A stretch of 64,000 nucleotides of DNA, from NCBI GenBank assembly GCA_936450465.1, contig OW388293.1, forward strand, positions 45,419,040-45,483,039. Reading direction: 5' to 3'. Below, in pieces: positions 24,341 through 37,700 of the stretch. Both the position numbers and the translations under genes were made by a program. Under the pieces are notes generated by a model, which saw nothing but the letters and a program-made list of their open reading frames with translations, was not told the origin of the DNA and made no database searches. The stretch comes from Gibbula magus (taxonomy: Eukaryota > Mollusca > Gastropoda > Trochida > Trochidae). Position 1 is the first letter of the stretch, and every line of letters begins with the position of its first letter.

Positions 24341-25078
24341 GACGCCATGACATAAGTGTAATTCAAACGTGAATATTGTTTTGTGAAGTGGACAGTCAAA
24401 CAAGTAGGCTATGTTTCAGTGCTGTTCTTGCCAGGTATCAATCAGGATATCTTCATACGCACCATGTTGTGTGGTTATCACGTCAATATTTCATGATATT
24501 TCATGATAAAGCAGGTGTTGCTTCGAATTTACATATGATGTATTTATTTATCATCAATATGAATTTTCTCCCCAAATGTAACACGTAGGCTTTTTAATTA
24601 CAGCCGACGAAAAATGATTTTTTCATTTTGTTGCTTGTTTCGATAATACTAGTCATAGTTTACATTGTAAGTGTGAATAGTGATTTTAATTAGTGCCAAG
24701 ACCTGCAAAGCTATTTTAACTACTCGTACTGCCTATTTATATCATAGTTAAGTATTTTACACATATGTATTTATTTTATGGATTTTTTTGTCTTATATAT
24801 TACGATTTAATTGTACTTCATACTCAGGACGTATTTAACCGGTATATATTCTCTCATAACCCGTTTTGGGTGGTTCGCGTACTTTTATGTACATATTGTA
24901 TCTTATTGATCGCAAGGCGAGACTTTAATAACATACCTGTCTGTCTGTCTGTGACGTGGCTGACATTCCTCAGTCCATTCAGATTATCTCTGATGACATC
25001 ATATTTTTAAAATGCTTTTGTGTCTTTTCTTCAACACGCTGAACTAAAATTGGCCTATACTGACACCTGGTTATGTTA
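24341..25078. other. Intergenic, nothing recognised
   Basis: AT-rich; no exon or repeat with clear ends. Confidence 0.5.
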
Positions 25079-25182
25079 AGGTTAATCACCCTCACGAGGT
25101 AGTTATTAAAATCAACTCTGCGAGGGCTTTGCCCGAGCAGAGTTTATTTCAATAACTACCGTTGTGAGGGTGATTAAACGCC
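25079..25182. mobile_element. Palindromic hairpin element with GCGAGGGC/GCCCGAGC core
   Basis: Arms ggttaatcaccctcac... and ...gtgagggtgattaa pair across nearly the whole unit. The centre (cgagggctttgcccgagcag) is shared with the hairpins at 27,545 and 29,305, although the outer arms differ. Confidence 0.8.
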
Positions 25183-25814
25183 TTACACCACGTGGGCATA
25201 CTTATTTATTACGCTTGTAGCTTATTAGGTGTGATTAAAAGCATCAACAAAAGTATAGTTTCATTATTTCTTATCAAATAACCTGCCCTGGGTCAGTTAT
25301 TTTTCCCGCCCCTACACACAGTACATCTAAACGCAACACTTAGCGACCACGTGGTAACAACTAGCGGAAACGCACGGGATTCTCGTGCAAGATTGTCAAC
25401 ACATTGTACTGAAGTGTGGCAAGATGCATTTGGATTCAGAAGAAGATATGGTGAGGTCCTCGCAGGACATGGAAGCAGAATGGCAGCTAAAGAGAGTGGA
25501 CATTCCAAAGAGCGACGGTAATCCAAGTTTTCATAATTCTAATTTAGATGTATGACAGAGTGGCATATGCTATTCCAGAAAATACCCTGAAGAAAGACAA
25601 AAGAGCTTGGACAAAGACATAAATAAAAGGTGAGCACCACTGTAGTATGTAAATGTTTGTGAAGTTCGAATTAAACATTCACAAAACAGTACGTTTTACA
25701 ATTCGTTATGTTATACATGTAAGCAAGAAAATCAAGTATTTCCCGCTGTAGTGACTGAAATATTGCCATGTGACGCTAATCAACTCTCTACCGTATTTTT
25801 ATTTATTTGAACTG

Positions 25815-26150
25815 TTGTGTTGTTGGGGGTCACATATTCCAAACGTTATAAATGGTGTAATTTACCGAGTACCGACTGTTACCGAAAACTACCATTATGA
25901 TGATAGTCGACTTAGTCAGTTAGTATGTTGAGGATATGAAGGCAAAACTCATATCTGATCGAAATCCGGACAATGTACCGCGATTGACTCGCGACACCTT
26001 TTGGAATGTTATGTTGAACAGTCAAAGACTTAAGTTTGGTTTCATAACGTTAAATAGGCCCTTAACGACCGTGTATGTAAATGGGACGTGTAGTTTCGGT
26101 TTTCTGCAAGTTGAGTGCAAAGTATTTGTACTGTAAACGTTTGCGTACAT
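25815..26150. mobile_element. Degenerate TTAA MITE copy
   Basis: gttgttgggggtcacatatt, ctgttaccgaaaactaccat, atccggacaatgtaccgcg and gtgtagtttcggtttt follow the order of the intact copy at 39,573. Ends are lost. Confidence 0.75.
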
Positions 26151-26627
26151 TTCTATCTAGTTTTGGCGTATTTTTAACAGTTTAAATTATACGTTTAGGA
26201 AAAAGTAAAAATTAAATGTTCGTAATACATGAATACATTTAAATGTCCAAGTGCACCTTTTCATTTTAATTTGGATTTGAATGTGTTAATGTTTCGATAT
26301 TTATTGACTAAAGTTTACCTTTTCCTGCTCTTTTTCAGTTCTGTGAACCTATTTGAAAACAGATTACGAGGAACGAAGACCCGTCGGTGCTATATACACA
26401 CAGTGGAACAAGATCGCGGCCAAGTCACATGCAAATGTCAAAAAGCAAACATGTAATTTGAAAACGGTGGTTTACTTCAATTAAAATGCTTCAAATGTGT
26501 GTTGTGTGTTTTCTTAAGTCAGTATTGCCATATTTTAACTTTCATTTATGCTCAGGCGCCAGAATGTTATCCATGGTATGTTGAGAGGCAATGTCCAAGA
26601 TCAATGATCATACCTTACAACTGTATT

Positions 26628-26925
26628 TGTTGAGGTAAGTTATTTTGGTTATGTACAAACTGAAGGTAGTTATTTCGAGGTAGTTTTCAAAATTCAGAAA
26701 ACCATCTGACATTGGGAATTTTCGAATATTGACTAGAGGCGAAGCCGAGAGGCAATATTCGAAAATTGCCAATGTGTAATTTTTGAGGGAAGATACCAAG
26801 TTCGAGGCGAAGCCGAGAACGCACGGTATCTGCCCGAGAGTTATAAAAAAAAAATTGGCAAAGATATAACCGCCTTCAAATAACTACCTCGGACGTGTAC
26901 ATAACCAAGAAAACCTACCTCAACA
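26628..26925. mobile_element. Inverted-repeat hairpin element, about 298 bp
   Basis: Arms tgttgaggtaagttatttt and ...aaaacctacctcaaca are imperfect complements over about 60 bp. Two internal gaggcgaagccgaga motifs (near 26,739 and 26,801) form secondary hairpins. Confidence 0.7.
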
Positions 26926-27544
26926 CAAGCAGATAACCGAGGTTAGAGTCGGTTATCCAGAAAAAAGACTCGTCAGAACAAAGGAAATAACTTTCCCTAG
27001 TGGTGTAACCCCCGTTACACCCCTTGGGAAGTTATTTCTTTTGTTTGAGTTGCAAGTTATATGCCATAACCACCATCTGCGCAGGTTGGTTATCTCATAA
27101 CCACCACGGTCGGTTATGAGATATTCAACCTACGGAAACAGATGGACTTGTAAAAATTGGAAATTTTGTCAAATTAGAAATGAACATTTTGTAAGTAACG
27201 AAAGTGGGATTCGAACCCTGGACCTCTATATCGTCAATCAGCGCCTTTACCAATGGAGCTACCGAGGATCCATACCGATGAGTGTTCATTCTTTTGTGTC
27301 TAGGATGTATTTACATATTTTCTAGTATTATATATACATATGTATATATGGGTACCAATTCATGTCTACTTTATGTATGGAATGAATGATTAAGTTTGAA
27401 ACCTTCCTTTCGAGTCAGTCATGGGTGTATTGGGAATAATTCACTGATATATTTTGATCATGTCGTACAAATCAACAAACTACTCCTTTAAAATACATAT
27501 ATACAATGAGTTTATAAATAGAGTGTTCCACGGGAGTGTAAGGC

Positions 27545-27652
27545 AAATAATGACCCGATTGCCTCGCGTTATGGCAATAAACTCTGCTCGGGCTGACGCC
27601 CTCGCGAGTTTATATGCCATAACCGCTCGGCACCGGGTCATTATTTACTACA
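27545..27652. repeat. Hairpin in left foldback arm
   Basis: Complementary caaataatgacccg and cgggtcattattta ends close on the core ctgctcgggctgacgccctc. The same unit lies at about 29,303-29,415 in the right arm. Confidence 0.75.
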
Positions 27653-29687
27653 TAACTTAGCGGGTCTATTTGTTTTGCTTCAAACGATTTTGTGATTGTG
27701 TGAATCAAAAGTTTATACCGTGAATTTGGTTATTGTAATTATAATACTAATGTTACAACGTCTGTATAGAAAGATATGCGTTGGCCTTTATCTGAAACTT
27801 CTCTAGACCATCCACCCCTTAACCTTTCTTCACTCTTCGTAAAACCCTCACAACCTCCTCAAGGCTAATGTTGTCGATAAGTTGAGATTCGTCAGTTTTG
27901 TCACATGTGACAACTTGTTTCTCTCCCTATGCATTCATAATCAGGAAGCTTCTCTAAAAGAAAGGTCAATGCAATACGTGTACATGGAATTGAATTCTGA
28001 TCAAATGCAAGGAATCGGATTGCTTCTCTAAATTCACTTTTTGTCATTGTCAACGTCTTTGGTCTTACGTGAAACCAGTAAGTTGGTTTCTTTATCCACG
28101 TCTACTTCGCAATTATTATAGAATAAAGGTTTTTGCACATATTATGCTTTGCAGTTTCCCATGATTTTAAATGTTCTGAGAAACTTTTTATAAAGACGAA
28201 TATTATAATGTAATTTATATGTATATATGGTGAGACACATGTAAGGAATATGTTTTTAATAATGTATGTATATTGGTGTCGCATCAAACATTATTCATTC
28301 GCATCAATGCCTCAAGCGGTGTTATCTCCCTCTCTATCAATATGTGTAATTACTATATATGCTTAGATAAAATATATTTTCAACCCATTACACTTAGAAG
28401 ATGTATGTAAATGATTTTCATGCGACGTAGAAAGCAAATCATTAGATACCCTCCAAGGACAGGTCCACACATTAACTAAACAAAAAAATTATCAAACGAT
28501 GCATTCATGCCAAAGCATTAATTCCCGCAAGATCCGGAACTGTCCCGCTGGTACCTGGCCCCTTTACATTGTTTCCAAATGTGTTTTAACGACTTCAAAC
28601 TGTTTTATTTCAACACCGGGGTGAGGAAAGCGTCTGGAAGCGTCTTAATAGTTTATCAATTTGACAGAATTTGCATTTATCGACGGGAGGTTCTTAAAAT
28701 TGCATGGTTATCAATACACCCAATCTGGTTTAACTTATTCAAAAGTTTCTATTCAATATGTTATTTGAATTACTTCAGTTTGATAAAACCAGTATTTCAG
28801 ATATTTCAATCTAGTTTGGACATGAGATACAAACACAGGATGTCCGCATTAATTAAAACATGTCAAAAAGTAAAAAAGTTAATGGTAATGGATAGCTCAT
28901 AGCTTATAGATAACATCAAAAGTTGTACACATACAAATGTATGCACTTTAGATAATATCAGATACAAGTACTGCAGAAGCATTTCGGGGTAAACATTGCG
29001 AATTTTTTCATCATGTCAAAATAACCATGGTTTGGACAGGTTTGACTTAACCTCAAACACCAATATGAAACTTTAAGCTTATGTTGTTTTACACGGGTTT
29101 TAGGGGACAAGAATGGCGAGAATTATTAGATAACATATGACAATAATATTTAAGAAATAAATGATTATTTTAAAACAAAGAAGTCTTACGTTTATACAAA
29201 TGTAAAGTGTAACGTCACCAATGCAAAGGACGCATAAGGCGATTACTAAAACTTCAGACAACTATACTTAATGGTTGACACCCCTAAACAGAACATGGAT
29301 TTTGTAGTAAATAATGACCCGGTGCCGAGCGGTTATGGCATATAAACTCGCGAGGGCGTCAGCCCGAGCAGAGTTTATTGCCATAACGCGAGGCAATCGG
29401 GTCATTATTTGCCTTACACTCCCACGGAATACTCTATTTATAAACTCATTGTATATATGTATTTTAAAGGAGTATTTTGTTGATTTGTACGACATGGTTA
29501 AAATATATCAGTGAATTATTCCCAATACACCAATGACGGACTCGAAAGGAAGGTTTCAAACTTAATCATTCATTCCATACATAAAATAGACATACATTGG
29601 TACCCATATATACGTATGTATATATAATACTAGAAAATATGTAAATACATCCTAGACACAAAAGAATGAACACTCATCGGTATGGAT

Positions 29688-29760
29688 CCTCGGTAGCTCC
29701 ATTGGTAAAGGCGCTGATTGACGATATAGAGGTCCAGGGTTCGAATCCCACTTTCGTTAT
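29688..29760 (+). other. tRNA-like sequence in foldback arm
   Basis: Box A-like tagctccattggtaaaggc and box B ggttcgaatccc are 34 bp apart, as in a tRNA gene. The bases that should form the acceptor stem do not pair, so it is a tRNA-derived segment rather than a working gene. The inverted partner is at about 27,200-27,270. Confidence 0.5.
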
Positions 29761-29925
29761 TTTCATTTCTAATTTGACAAAATTTCCAAATTTTACAAGT
29801 CCATCTGTTTCCGTAGGTTGAATATCTCATAACCGACCATGGTGGTTATGAGATAACCAACCTGCGCAGATGGTGGTTATGGCATATAACTTGCAACTCA
29901 AACAAAAGAAATAACTTCCCAAGGG

Positions 29926-30703
29926 CTGTTAAATGCATGGACAATTAATATTGTTCGATATTATGGTATTTTCGAAATCGAATGGCACAAACATATGAGG
30001 TTAACTATGTTAGACTTCCCATCTATGTATTGTGTGCGAATGAGAATCCATGAAAGATTTTGTGTATGTTTGGGTTCAGTAGAATGTTTTTGTCAAAGGC
30101 AACTTTTCATTATCTTATAGGACCATAAGGAGAACACTCAAACACTGTAACCATATACCAATGCCAAGATCTCAAGACACAGGGAATGAACTCTTTTGAA
30201 TAAATTTCATTTTTCTTATATTCCTCTTTCTTTTGTATTTCAAAGTACAAGTGGAGAAATAGCAAATGCTTAAGGACACTATTCACAAAAATACATCCAG
30301 TAGTAACATGTTTTACCAAAATAATTATCGAAACTAAAAAAAAGTTATGTTGTTTAATAATATAGCTTTTAGAGGGTGTCAACCATTATGACCATAAATA
30401 TATACTTACTAAGAGAAACATTTCCGTTTGCGATTTTTTAAAATTATGAACTTAAATCTTTGCGTGCGAATTGATAGTTTTAATCGATGAGGCATTTAGA
30501 AATAGTGGATGGTACTGTCCAGATATTGTCAATCGGCCTAACTTTGAGCAGGGCGGACCCAGAGGGGTCCAGGGGTGCGCACACCTCCTTTTCGTGTGAA
30601 AATAAAAAAAAGTGACCTTTTAAACTTAAGTCAAGACAATAGTGCACCCCGCTTTCCGAGTGAAGAGGTGCACATAAAATGCCTTCATAGATTATAGTTA
30701 CGT
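29926..30703. other. Intergenic, nothing recognised
   Basis: No exon seen. A gtgcgcacacctcc/ggtgcac pair near 30,575 and 30,670 is a weak inverted repeat. Confidence 0.4.
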
Positions 30704-30798
30704 AGAGGGTAATGTCCGAGTTGATCTCCATTCCTTAAAAATAATGGAGCCGAGGCAAATTATTATTAAGGAATGGAAAGTTACGAGGATATTACCTT
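30704..30798. mobile_element. Palindromic hairpin element
   Basis: Arms agggtaatgtccgag...ccattccttaaaaat and ...ttaaggaatgg...cgaggatattacctt pair over about 40 bp around a short loop with gccgagg. Confidence 0.75.
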
Positions 30799-31603
30799 AC
30801 TTAAATCACACTCAAAGTATTGCTCTTATCAAAATTGTTTTAAAAAGTTAAAGAAATTAAATTTCTACTTAAAAAATATGATGTGATGTGCAACTCTCCA
30901 TTACTGGAAAATAATGGAGTGAAAGAACAATAGGATGACGTCACAAGTGTAAGTTTAATGTGTCCGAACACTTCGTTTTGACTAGACCCCCTGCCACAAA
31001 CTGAGACCATCCGCTCTCGCTTGGTTTGGAATGGAAATGATGATGTACATGTATGCAGGATCGTCATTCTATAGTTATCTTAATTACACACAATTCTACC
31101 CGTAATTCGAAATTGAAGTGAATAGTTAAATTTCAATGTTAGATTGAAAAACACAATCGAGATTATAAGTCCTTGAAAATATTTGAGCTGGAACACGTTT
31201 GCGACAACCTGATGATACTATTACCTAATAAGGTAATACTATCCATGTCACTGCCAAAAAAGGCATGTTATACACACCCTATGCAAATAAATGCCTTTTG
31301 ATGGGCAAATACATTGCTAGTGGAGGTAGAGTGAATAATTATGTGTGTGTTCATCAACGTTACAGTATCCAGGAGTGTGATCCCACTGTTATGTTATGAT
31401 ACTATTTAAACTAGTGTCTAGTTATCAATATACTTACATAAACAATCATGTTGATATCCTCTTTGAAGAATGAAGTCATTAATCTCTTCGATATATCATT
31501 ATATCAACATAACTTAAATGTTTAATACTATTTTGTGGACCTCGGAGACACCCCTCTCAACAAAATGGTCATAGACCCAACTTCTCCAAACATTACACGT
31601 TCT

Positions 31604-31680
31604 GATTGGTTGTAGACGTCTTTCTGTTACTACCTTGGGTATAAATGAAGCGAGATGAAAATGAGTAAATCATATTGCGG
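31604..31680 (+). promoter_or_regulatory. Core promoter of the secreted-protein gene
   Basis: An inverted CCAAT box (gattggt, 31,604-31,610) is followed by a TATA box (tataaat, 31,640-31,646). Transcription should start near 31,670, leaving a 5' UTR of about 40 nt before the ATG at 31,712. Confidence 0.65.
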
Positions 31681-31711
31681 CCTAATCAGTGAAGTACAGC
31701 CACAAACAACA

Positions 31712-31757
31712 ATGAACGTCTTCGCATCTCTCCTCTTCTTGGCAAGCGTCGGCTCAG
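31712..31757 (+). CDS. Secreted-protein exon 1: signal peptide
   Basis: Sixteen residues, with G|GTAAGTA as donor in phase 1. The start is the first ATG after the TATA box (context acaacaATGa). Confidence 0.85.
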
Positions 31758-34700
31758 GTAAGTATGACTCTAATTTATTTCATTTACTGTAAGTAGATTT
31801 ATACCATTGATATAGGATGGAAAATGTTACACAAAGTACCATATTGCCCTTTTAATTTTGCCATCTTCTACTTTCCTTTGTAAAAATATGATAATCAACG
31901 TTTAATAAATGTATGATTTTAGATCATATCCAAGGCAAGAAGAGAATAATTGTTCGACACATTGTCGTCGGAATACCATAATCAGTGTAACTCGAATATT
32001 ATTGGTCTTTATCAGATTTTGGTTTTGTACAAAAACATTCAAGAGTTGAGTGGTATCCTGTTGTCCAAGAACTTTTATGATATTTTAGGTGCGCCTTATT
32101 ATACTTGGATCACATGTGCTGTACTTAAAACATTTAGTCAATTGCACTCAAAGTAGTCTTTTTTCAGTATATAAAATTACACCTGAATACGTGTTTTCCC
32201 TAAACACGTTCGGTATCAAACCCCGAACCTGAACTGCTTATTAGTTTTCCGTTCTAGAAACTACATGTACATTGCAGATTATACCCACGACTTACTATCT
32301 AGTGGCAAGTTGATGTTAGATAAGTATTGTCAATTGTTATTCCACTCTTACGATTCCATATAGCAAAGTTGTTCGTGTTTTATTGGTCAAACAATTTATC
32401 CAACATAAAGAATTAAATATTTAAAAAAAACCAAATGTATTTGATAAAGTCCCTTCGTATCGTACTGTATACGAGGTTAGAACTGTGGTATTTATACAAA
32501 CAACGACAGAACGTAATGAGGAATGCAGATAAACTGAACGCAGAAAGAAATGTTACACCTCTTTGAATTTGAATATCTTAAAAAGTTACGTGTTCAGAGG
32601 AATTTGTTCTAACACTCCATCAGTTTAGTGTTTTGTGCTAAAATATCAGGCCTGTAACTGTAATGGTAAATAAGTTATCGCCAGTTCTTAATGGGTGGGG
32701 TCAATTGTCCTATTTCCGATCAGGCAATAATTGAAGGGAAAATTGTAAAAATAGTTGGAAAATTAACCAAACTGATTCAAAATCAAAGAGGTGTACATTT
32801 CTTTTGGCGTTCAGTTTATATTGATCATGTTTAGAACTCTTCAGATACGTACAGTCAACTCCTTCAGAAGCAGTTTCTTTCTTTAACATACTAGCAAGTT
32901 ATTGCAACTGATTATGAACGTAAAGTGGTCTGAGTTATAACATACTGTATTCAATTTCCGATGTATTATTTTCTCCTCACACGTCTCTTGTATGGTCGAA
33001 CTACGACTTTTTCGTTCGTAATACAGCAATTCTGGTGTAAGCAAGTTAGTAACATTTTAGACCAAGTGGAGCGTTCAACACGTCCTGGAAGAGTCTGTAG
33101 TACGTCCGAGTCTGTCCATAACGTTAATAATCAGTTGCCACTTCGTCCATTGAAGTTGGAGTTAACAGGAATATATAAATAACCGCTGTCCGCCCATTAC
33201 ATGTTCATGATAGGTTATATACCTATATGCAAGCAGTGTTCGGGTTTCCAGTGAAGCGCAGCTGTAATATACCATACGCGTAAGTTCCGGAGCAGAACTC
33301 AAAAGCGTTAAGGCTTTATAAGATTGGTTTGCCGAACAATCATCAACTGCATATGTGCCCTTTGGGATATTAAACATCTTGAGATCTTTTCGGGACGTTT
33401 CCATCAAAACGCAATTTAAGCCCTAGCTGACTAAAACAAGTTTAGGGAACAGACATAAACATTATGTGTAGATGTGCTTTTTCTTTCTTTCGGCTTCAAT
33501 TTTTGCCCGTTTCCATGGAAACCCTATTTAAATGTTTAAAAAACTCAAAACAGTACAAATTATCTCAACCCAACTGTGTGCAGATTTGTTTTTTAGAGTT
33601 TACAGATTCTTCGGACTATTTTTTTTGCTGTTTCCATGAAACGCTTCTTCAATTCTAAATAAAAAACTATTAGACAAAATTTAATAAAACTTAGTATATG
33701 AAACAATCAGATGTGTTGAGTTCCTATTGAGGTTTTCAACTTATTTGGCTTTTAACATTCGGCTGTTTTCATGGAGAACGGAACTTGAAAACAGTACGGC
33801 TTGACTAAATTAAACTTGGGATGTGTATGAATGTATTATCAAAGGGTTCAATAGCTGTAGAGTTAAAACAACTTCCAACACAAGTGAGTGATGATTGGAA
33901 TAAAGCTTCATCGGCATTCTTCAATTATGCCACAATTTTCCCATCGTGCGGGCCATATATAGAGATTATTACCCGAGGAAGTGTGTCATATGACTTGTGT
34001 GACGTGACGACTGGGAATTTTTGTATTGCGCAATTTTTATAAAAGTCATATAACACATTTTCAAGTGTGATAGTTTCTTTATTACCCGTTTTATTCCATT
34101 TGATTTGCGTAAACATTGTCAGAAACCGGCCCACTTCTCTTGCGACGGCAAGCTACAGTGACGTAACAAACAATCCTTTTATGACGTCACAGATGGCATA
34201 ATACGGTTATTTTCAACCATTTCGCTACTATAAGGGACTCTTTCTGCGTGTAAATTCTTTTCAAAATGGCGGGATAAATAACATGTCGTCACAAAAATAA
34301 TGACGGAAATGAATTTTACCCCCGACCAACGGCCCGGGGCATATACTAATAGCAAGGATTCCATCCATTTGAAGACACTTTCCGTTACAGAAATCTGTTC
34401 ATCCGATTGTTTACAAACTTTCCACAAATCTTCGACACTACCGGGAGAGGTTACATTGGTGCATTGCAAGTGATTACTGATAAATTTTGAATTTTTCGAA
34501 TATTTCTGTAATATTTTCTTTATTAATACTCATGTTCAGAGATCTCAAATTGTCCGACGAATTGCAGAACAACTATACATTCGATTTTTTACAAACTTTA
34601 CACCAATCTTCTATACTACTAGAAGTGAATAATTTTCTCAATTCATCTACCTCTGACCTCCTAATTGTTTTTAAATCCCTTTTCTTCTATATGATGGAAA

Positions 34701-37700
34701 GACAAATATGTTTTTAGTTGAACACTGATGATTACACAATACATTTCACAAATCCATTAATCTGATGAACCTTTATGAAATCACGTCAAACTTATTTTGT
34801 AATGATCTATACATGTAGGAAATTTCTCCAGACATAAGGTAAAATCAATATTTTTTATGGAAAGTAAAGAAATGATTACACTCGTAAGTAAAACAACATT
34901 TGACAGTCATTTCGTATAAATGATATGACGGACATGCGATTGTAATAATGGCTATTTATGGAAATGGATGTATAATATCACTTGACAAAAATTCAAAAAT
35001 ATCAATTTCGTTAAGCAGATACATCATTCACACTAACTTACATACTGTCTGATCAGTAAACTCAGGCGAAACTTTATGGTATAGTTATAATGTATAATAT
35101 ATATAATTGATTATAGATAAATATAACGATATCGCACATCTTTATAACAAGTTTCTTAGTGAAGAGAGTATACAGCAAAGGTACATAATAATACTTATAA
35201 AATGTATCAGTATAAAACCATGTGTGTCCAAGCTATCTACATCGCGAAACAGGTAGTGCACAGTTGCTTCTTGCGCTGGAAAAACAAATGATATTTACTC
35301 CTATTTATTCTCAGAGTAAATATCATCTTTAATCATATTTGATCCAGATTAAATATCATCTTTATTAATATCTAATCCGGACTAAATATTTGTAAAATTT
35401 TGTAAATATAATATTTAATCCAGATTTAATGTTTGTAATTATCATGTTTATATGAGATTCAATATTTGCAAATATAATTTTAAACGAGATTAGATATTTG
35501 TAAATATCGTCTTTAAAGTCAATGAAGCACGTCGTTCTTACGGCAAAAAAGAAGGGTAATCATTTGCTAAAAAATACTCTCCAATCAATGAGAAGAGTTG
35601 TTCAATGAATGTACTTGATTCGTTAAAGCAATGAAACAAACCCTAAATTGAATTATGTCAAGGTGTAAAAAAAGTTAATATTCAGCATGTCTTTTGAGGG
35701 CATTTACAAATAAAAAAATACATAAAAATAAATATTCTATAACAATTTCTTTATCGTCGACAAATGATCCATATCAGGTAAATGTATTAGAGCTAAGGGT
35801 GAGAGAAGAAGCACTCGTAAAAGTGCATGGAGAAATTAAGCAAGATGTACTTAATTTATATGGGAAATACATCCATTAATTAAGTTGGTTGTTCTTCCTT
35901 AGAGAAAGCAGCACCCTTGAGGAAATAAAGGCTGTGTTTTGCCACGCGATTTGTGTGATGTGAAGTATGTATATTCACTCAACCGCAAAAGAAACATAAC
36001 TCAATCCACAAGTGGTAAACATGACTGAAACATCATGACATCATGTCTTCAAAAGCAAACTAAACTAAATTTGAAATTTCAAAATATTATCTGTTCAAAT
36101 TTCTGAGAAACACACGTTATAAAAATCGTTGATTTCGCGTTTCCTTAAAGGTACACCCATTGTGTTGTTTGGGGTCACTTATGCTTAACGTTATAAATTG
36201 TGTTATGTTATCGAGAAGTTCTTACTGTTGCCGAAAATTGCCATTTTGATCTTAATCGGCTTAGTATATTGACGATGTGAAGGTAAAAGTAGTGATTTCT
36301 GATCGAAAACCGGACAATGTACCGCGTGTGGCGCGCGCCAATGAGTCAAACGTAATTTTTGGAATCTTATTTATAACAGACAAACTGATAAATTTGTGTT
36401 GATCATGTTTAATAGGTCATATAACTACTGGTCAAGTAAATGGGACGTGCAGTTTCGGTTTCTGCACATGCATAATGATGTTACAATAATTTAATTGGAA
36501 ACTAGTAATTATGATATATTTGGTGATTTGGGATGTACATAAATTTATTTGCACTGTAAACAGCACATATGGTGAGTCGGAACGTATTAAACCCTAATAA
36601 CATTTTATGAAAGACAATGGATGCACCTTTAACTAGACGAGATTGGAAAGTCAGAAATGGCCTTTTGGCTTGTTCTATCACGTCCTACAGCAAAGACGCG
36701 TCAATAAATGTAAGTCCAAGAAGGTTATTTATGTCGACTATATCATTTATTAATTAAAATTATACGTTTAAATCTTTAAGCATTTTAATGTCAAACATTC
36801 TGGCCAGAAACCATTTGGAAAAAGCGATTTCAACATTCCAAATTAAATGTACTTGAACAGATATAAAAAATAAAAGTATTATATTCTGATATATGGAATT
36901 TGTTGTACCTCAATCTCTCATTACAAATCATGTACCTATTAATTGCATTAAAATCTAGACTGATGAAAATGTGGTGACGTTTCTTTTGCGGTTGCATATG
37001 CCAACTAACATACATGTACATGGTTCTATGTTATGGTGAAGTACTGACTGTTACAAGAAAGTACCATTTGATCAAAGTAGACTCAGGTGATTTGTGATCA
37101 AAACCTGGTGATGCACCGGATTGCCGCGCGCCAATTAGTCAAACGTAATTTTGGAAACTTATTTACAACAGACAGAAATACGCATTTGGGTTGATAATGT
37201 TTCATTGGTCATAAAACGACTGTGCGTGTAAATGAGAGATGCAGTTTTGTTTCTACACATGTATAATGATGTTGCTCGATTTTAATTAGAATCTAGTAGT
37301 TCTGTAATATTTGGCGAGTGAGGATGCTGAGTGTAATTATTTGAACTGAAATCAGAACATATATTACGTTGGCACGCACGTTGGCAATGGTTGACCATTC
37401 CATCATTTTTCCATGTCAAATGCTCTACTCTGAGTGTTTAGGTATGGTTACATCAGTCAGATGAATTACCTTCGAGCGGCCATTGTAATGTAAACACATT
37501 CAAATGGTGGCTCGATGGGAAATGGACTCGAATGGAATTGTGATACATGGACAATACATTTTATAAAATTTAGTGTATAGTCATGTTTTTGATATGCACT
37601 GCCAATTTCAGGGCTAGGGGTTGTGCATTATATTGAGAACAATCATCAAACAATATAATCCCTGATGAGCTACAGAGCCCATGGCCCAAGAGAGCTGACT

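Larger units (their letters stand above)
27021..29925. mobile_element. Foldback structure: 630-bp inverted arms, 1.65-kb centre
   Basis: Left arm 27,021-27,652 and right arm 29,303-29,925 are near-identical in inverted orientation, with a 9-bp indel beside the tRNA-like segment. Each arm contains, from outside in, a ggttatctcataaccacc palindrome, a tRNA-like segment, an AT-rich part and a 108-bp hairpin with the GCGAGGGC core. The centre (27,653-29,302) has only short ORFs and no recognised transposase. The left outer end runs into another small hairpin (26,979-27,045), so true element borders are uncertain. Confidence 0.75.

Noticed and set aside
28579..28902. 107-codon ORF in the centre of the foldback structure
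   Set aside because: Phe/Ile/Tyr/Lys-rich as expected of AT-rich DNA; no transposase motif.
29688..29760. Working tRNA gene
   Set aside because: Box A and box B are present, but the acceptor stem does not pair and the anticodon arm is poor; it lies in a repeated arm.
31950..32156. Short ORF after the signal-peptide exon
   Set aside because: Not bounded by splice sites in phase; exon 1 joins directly in phase to 42,796.
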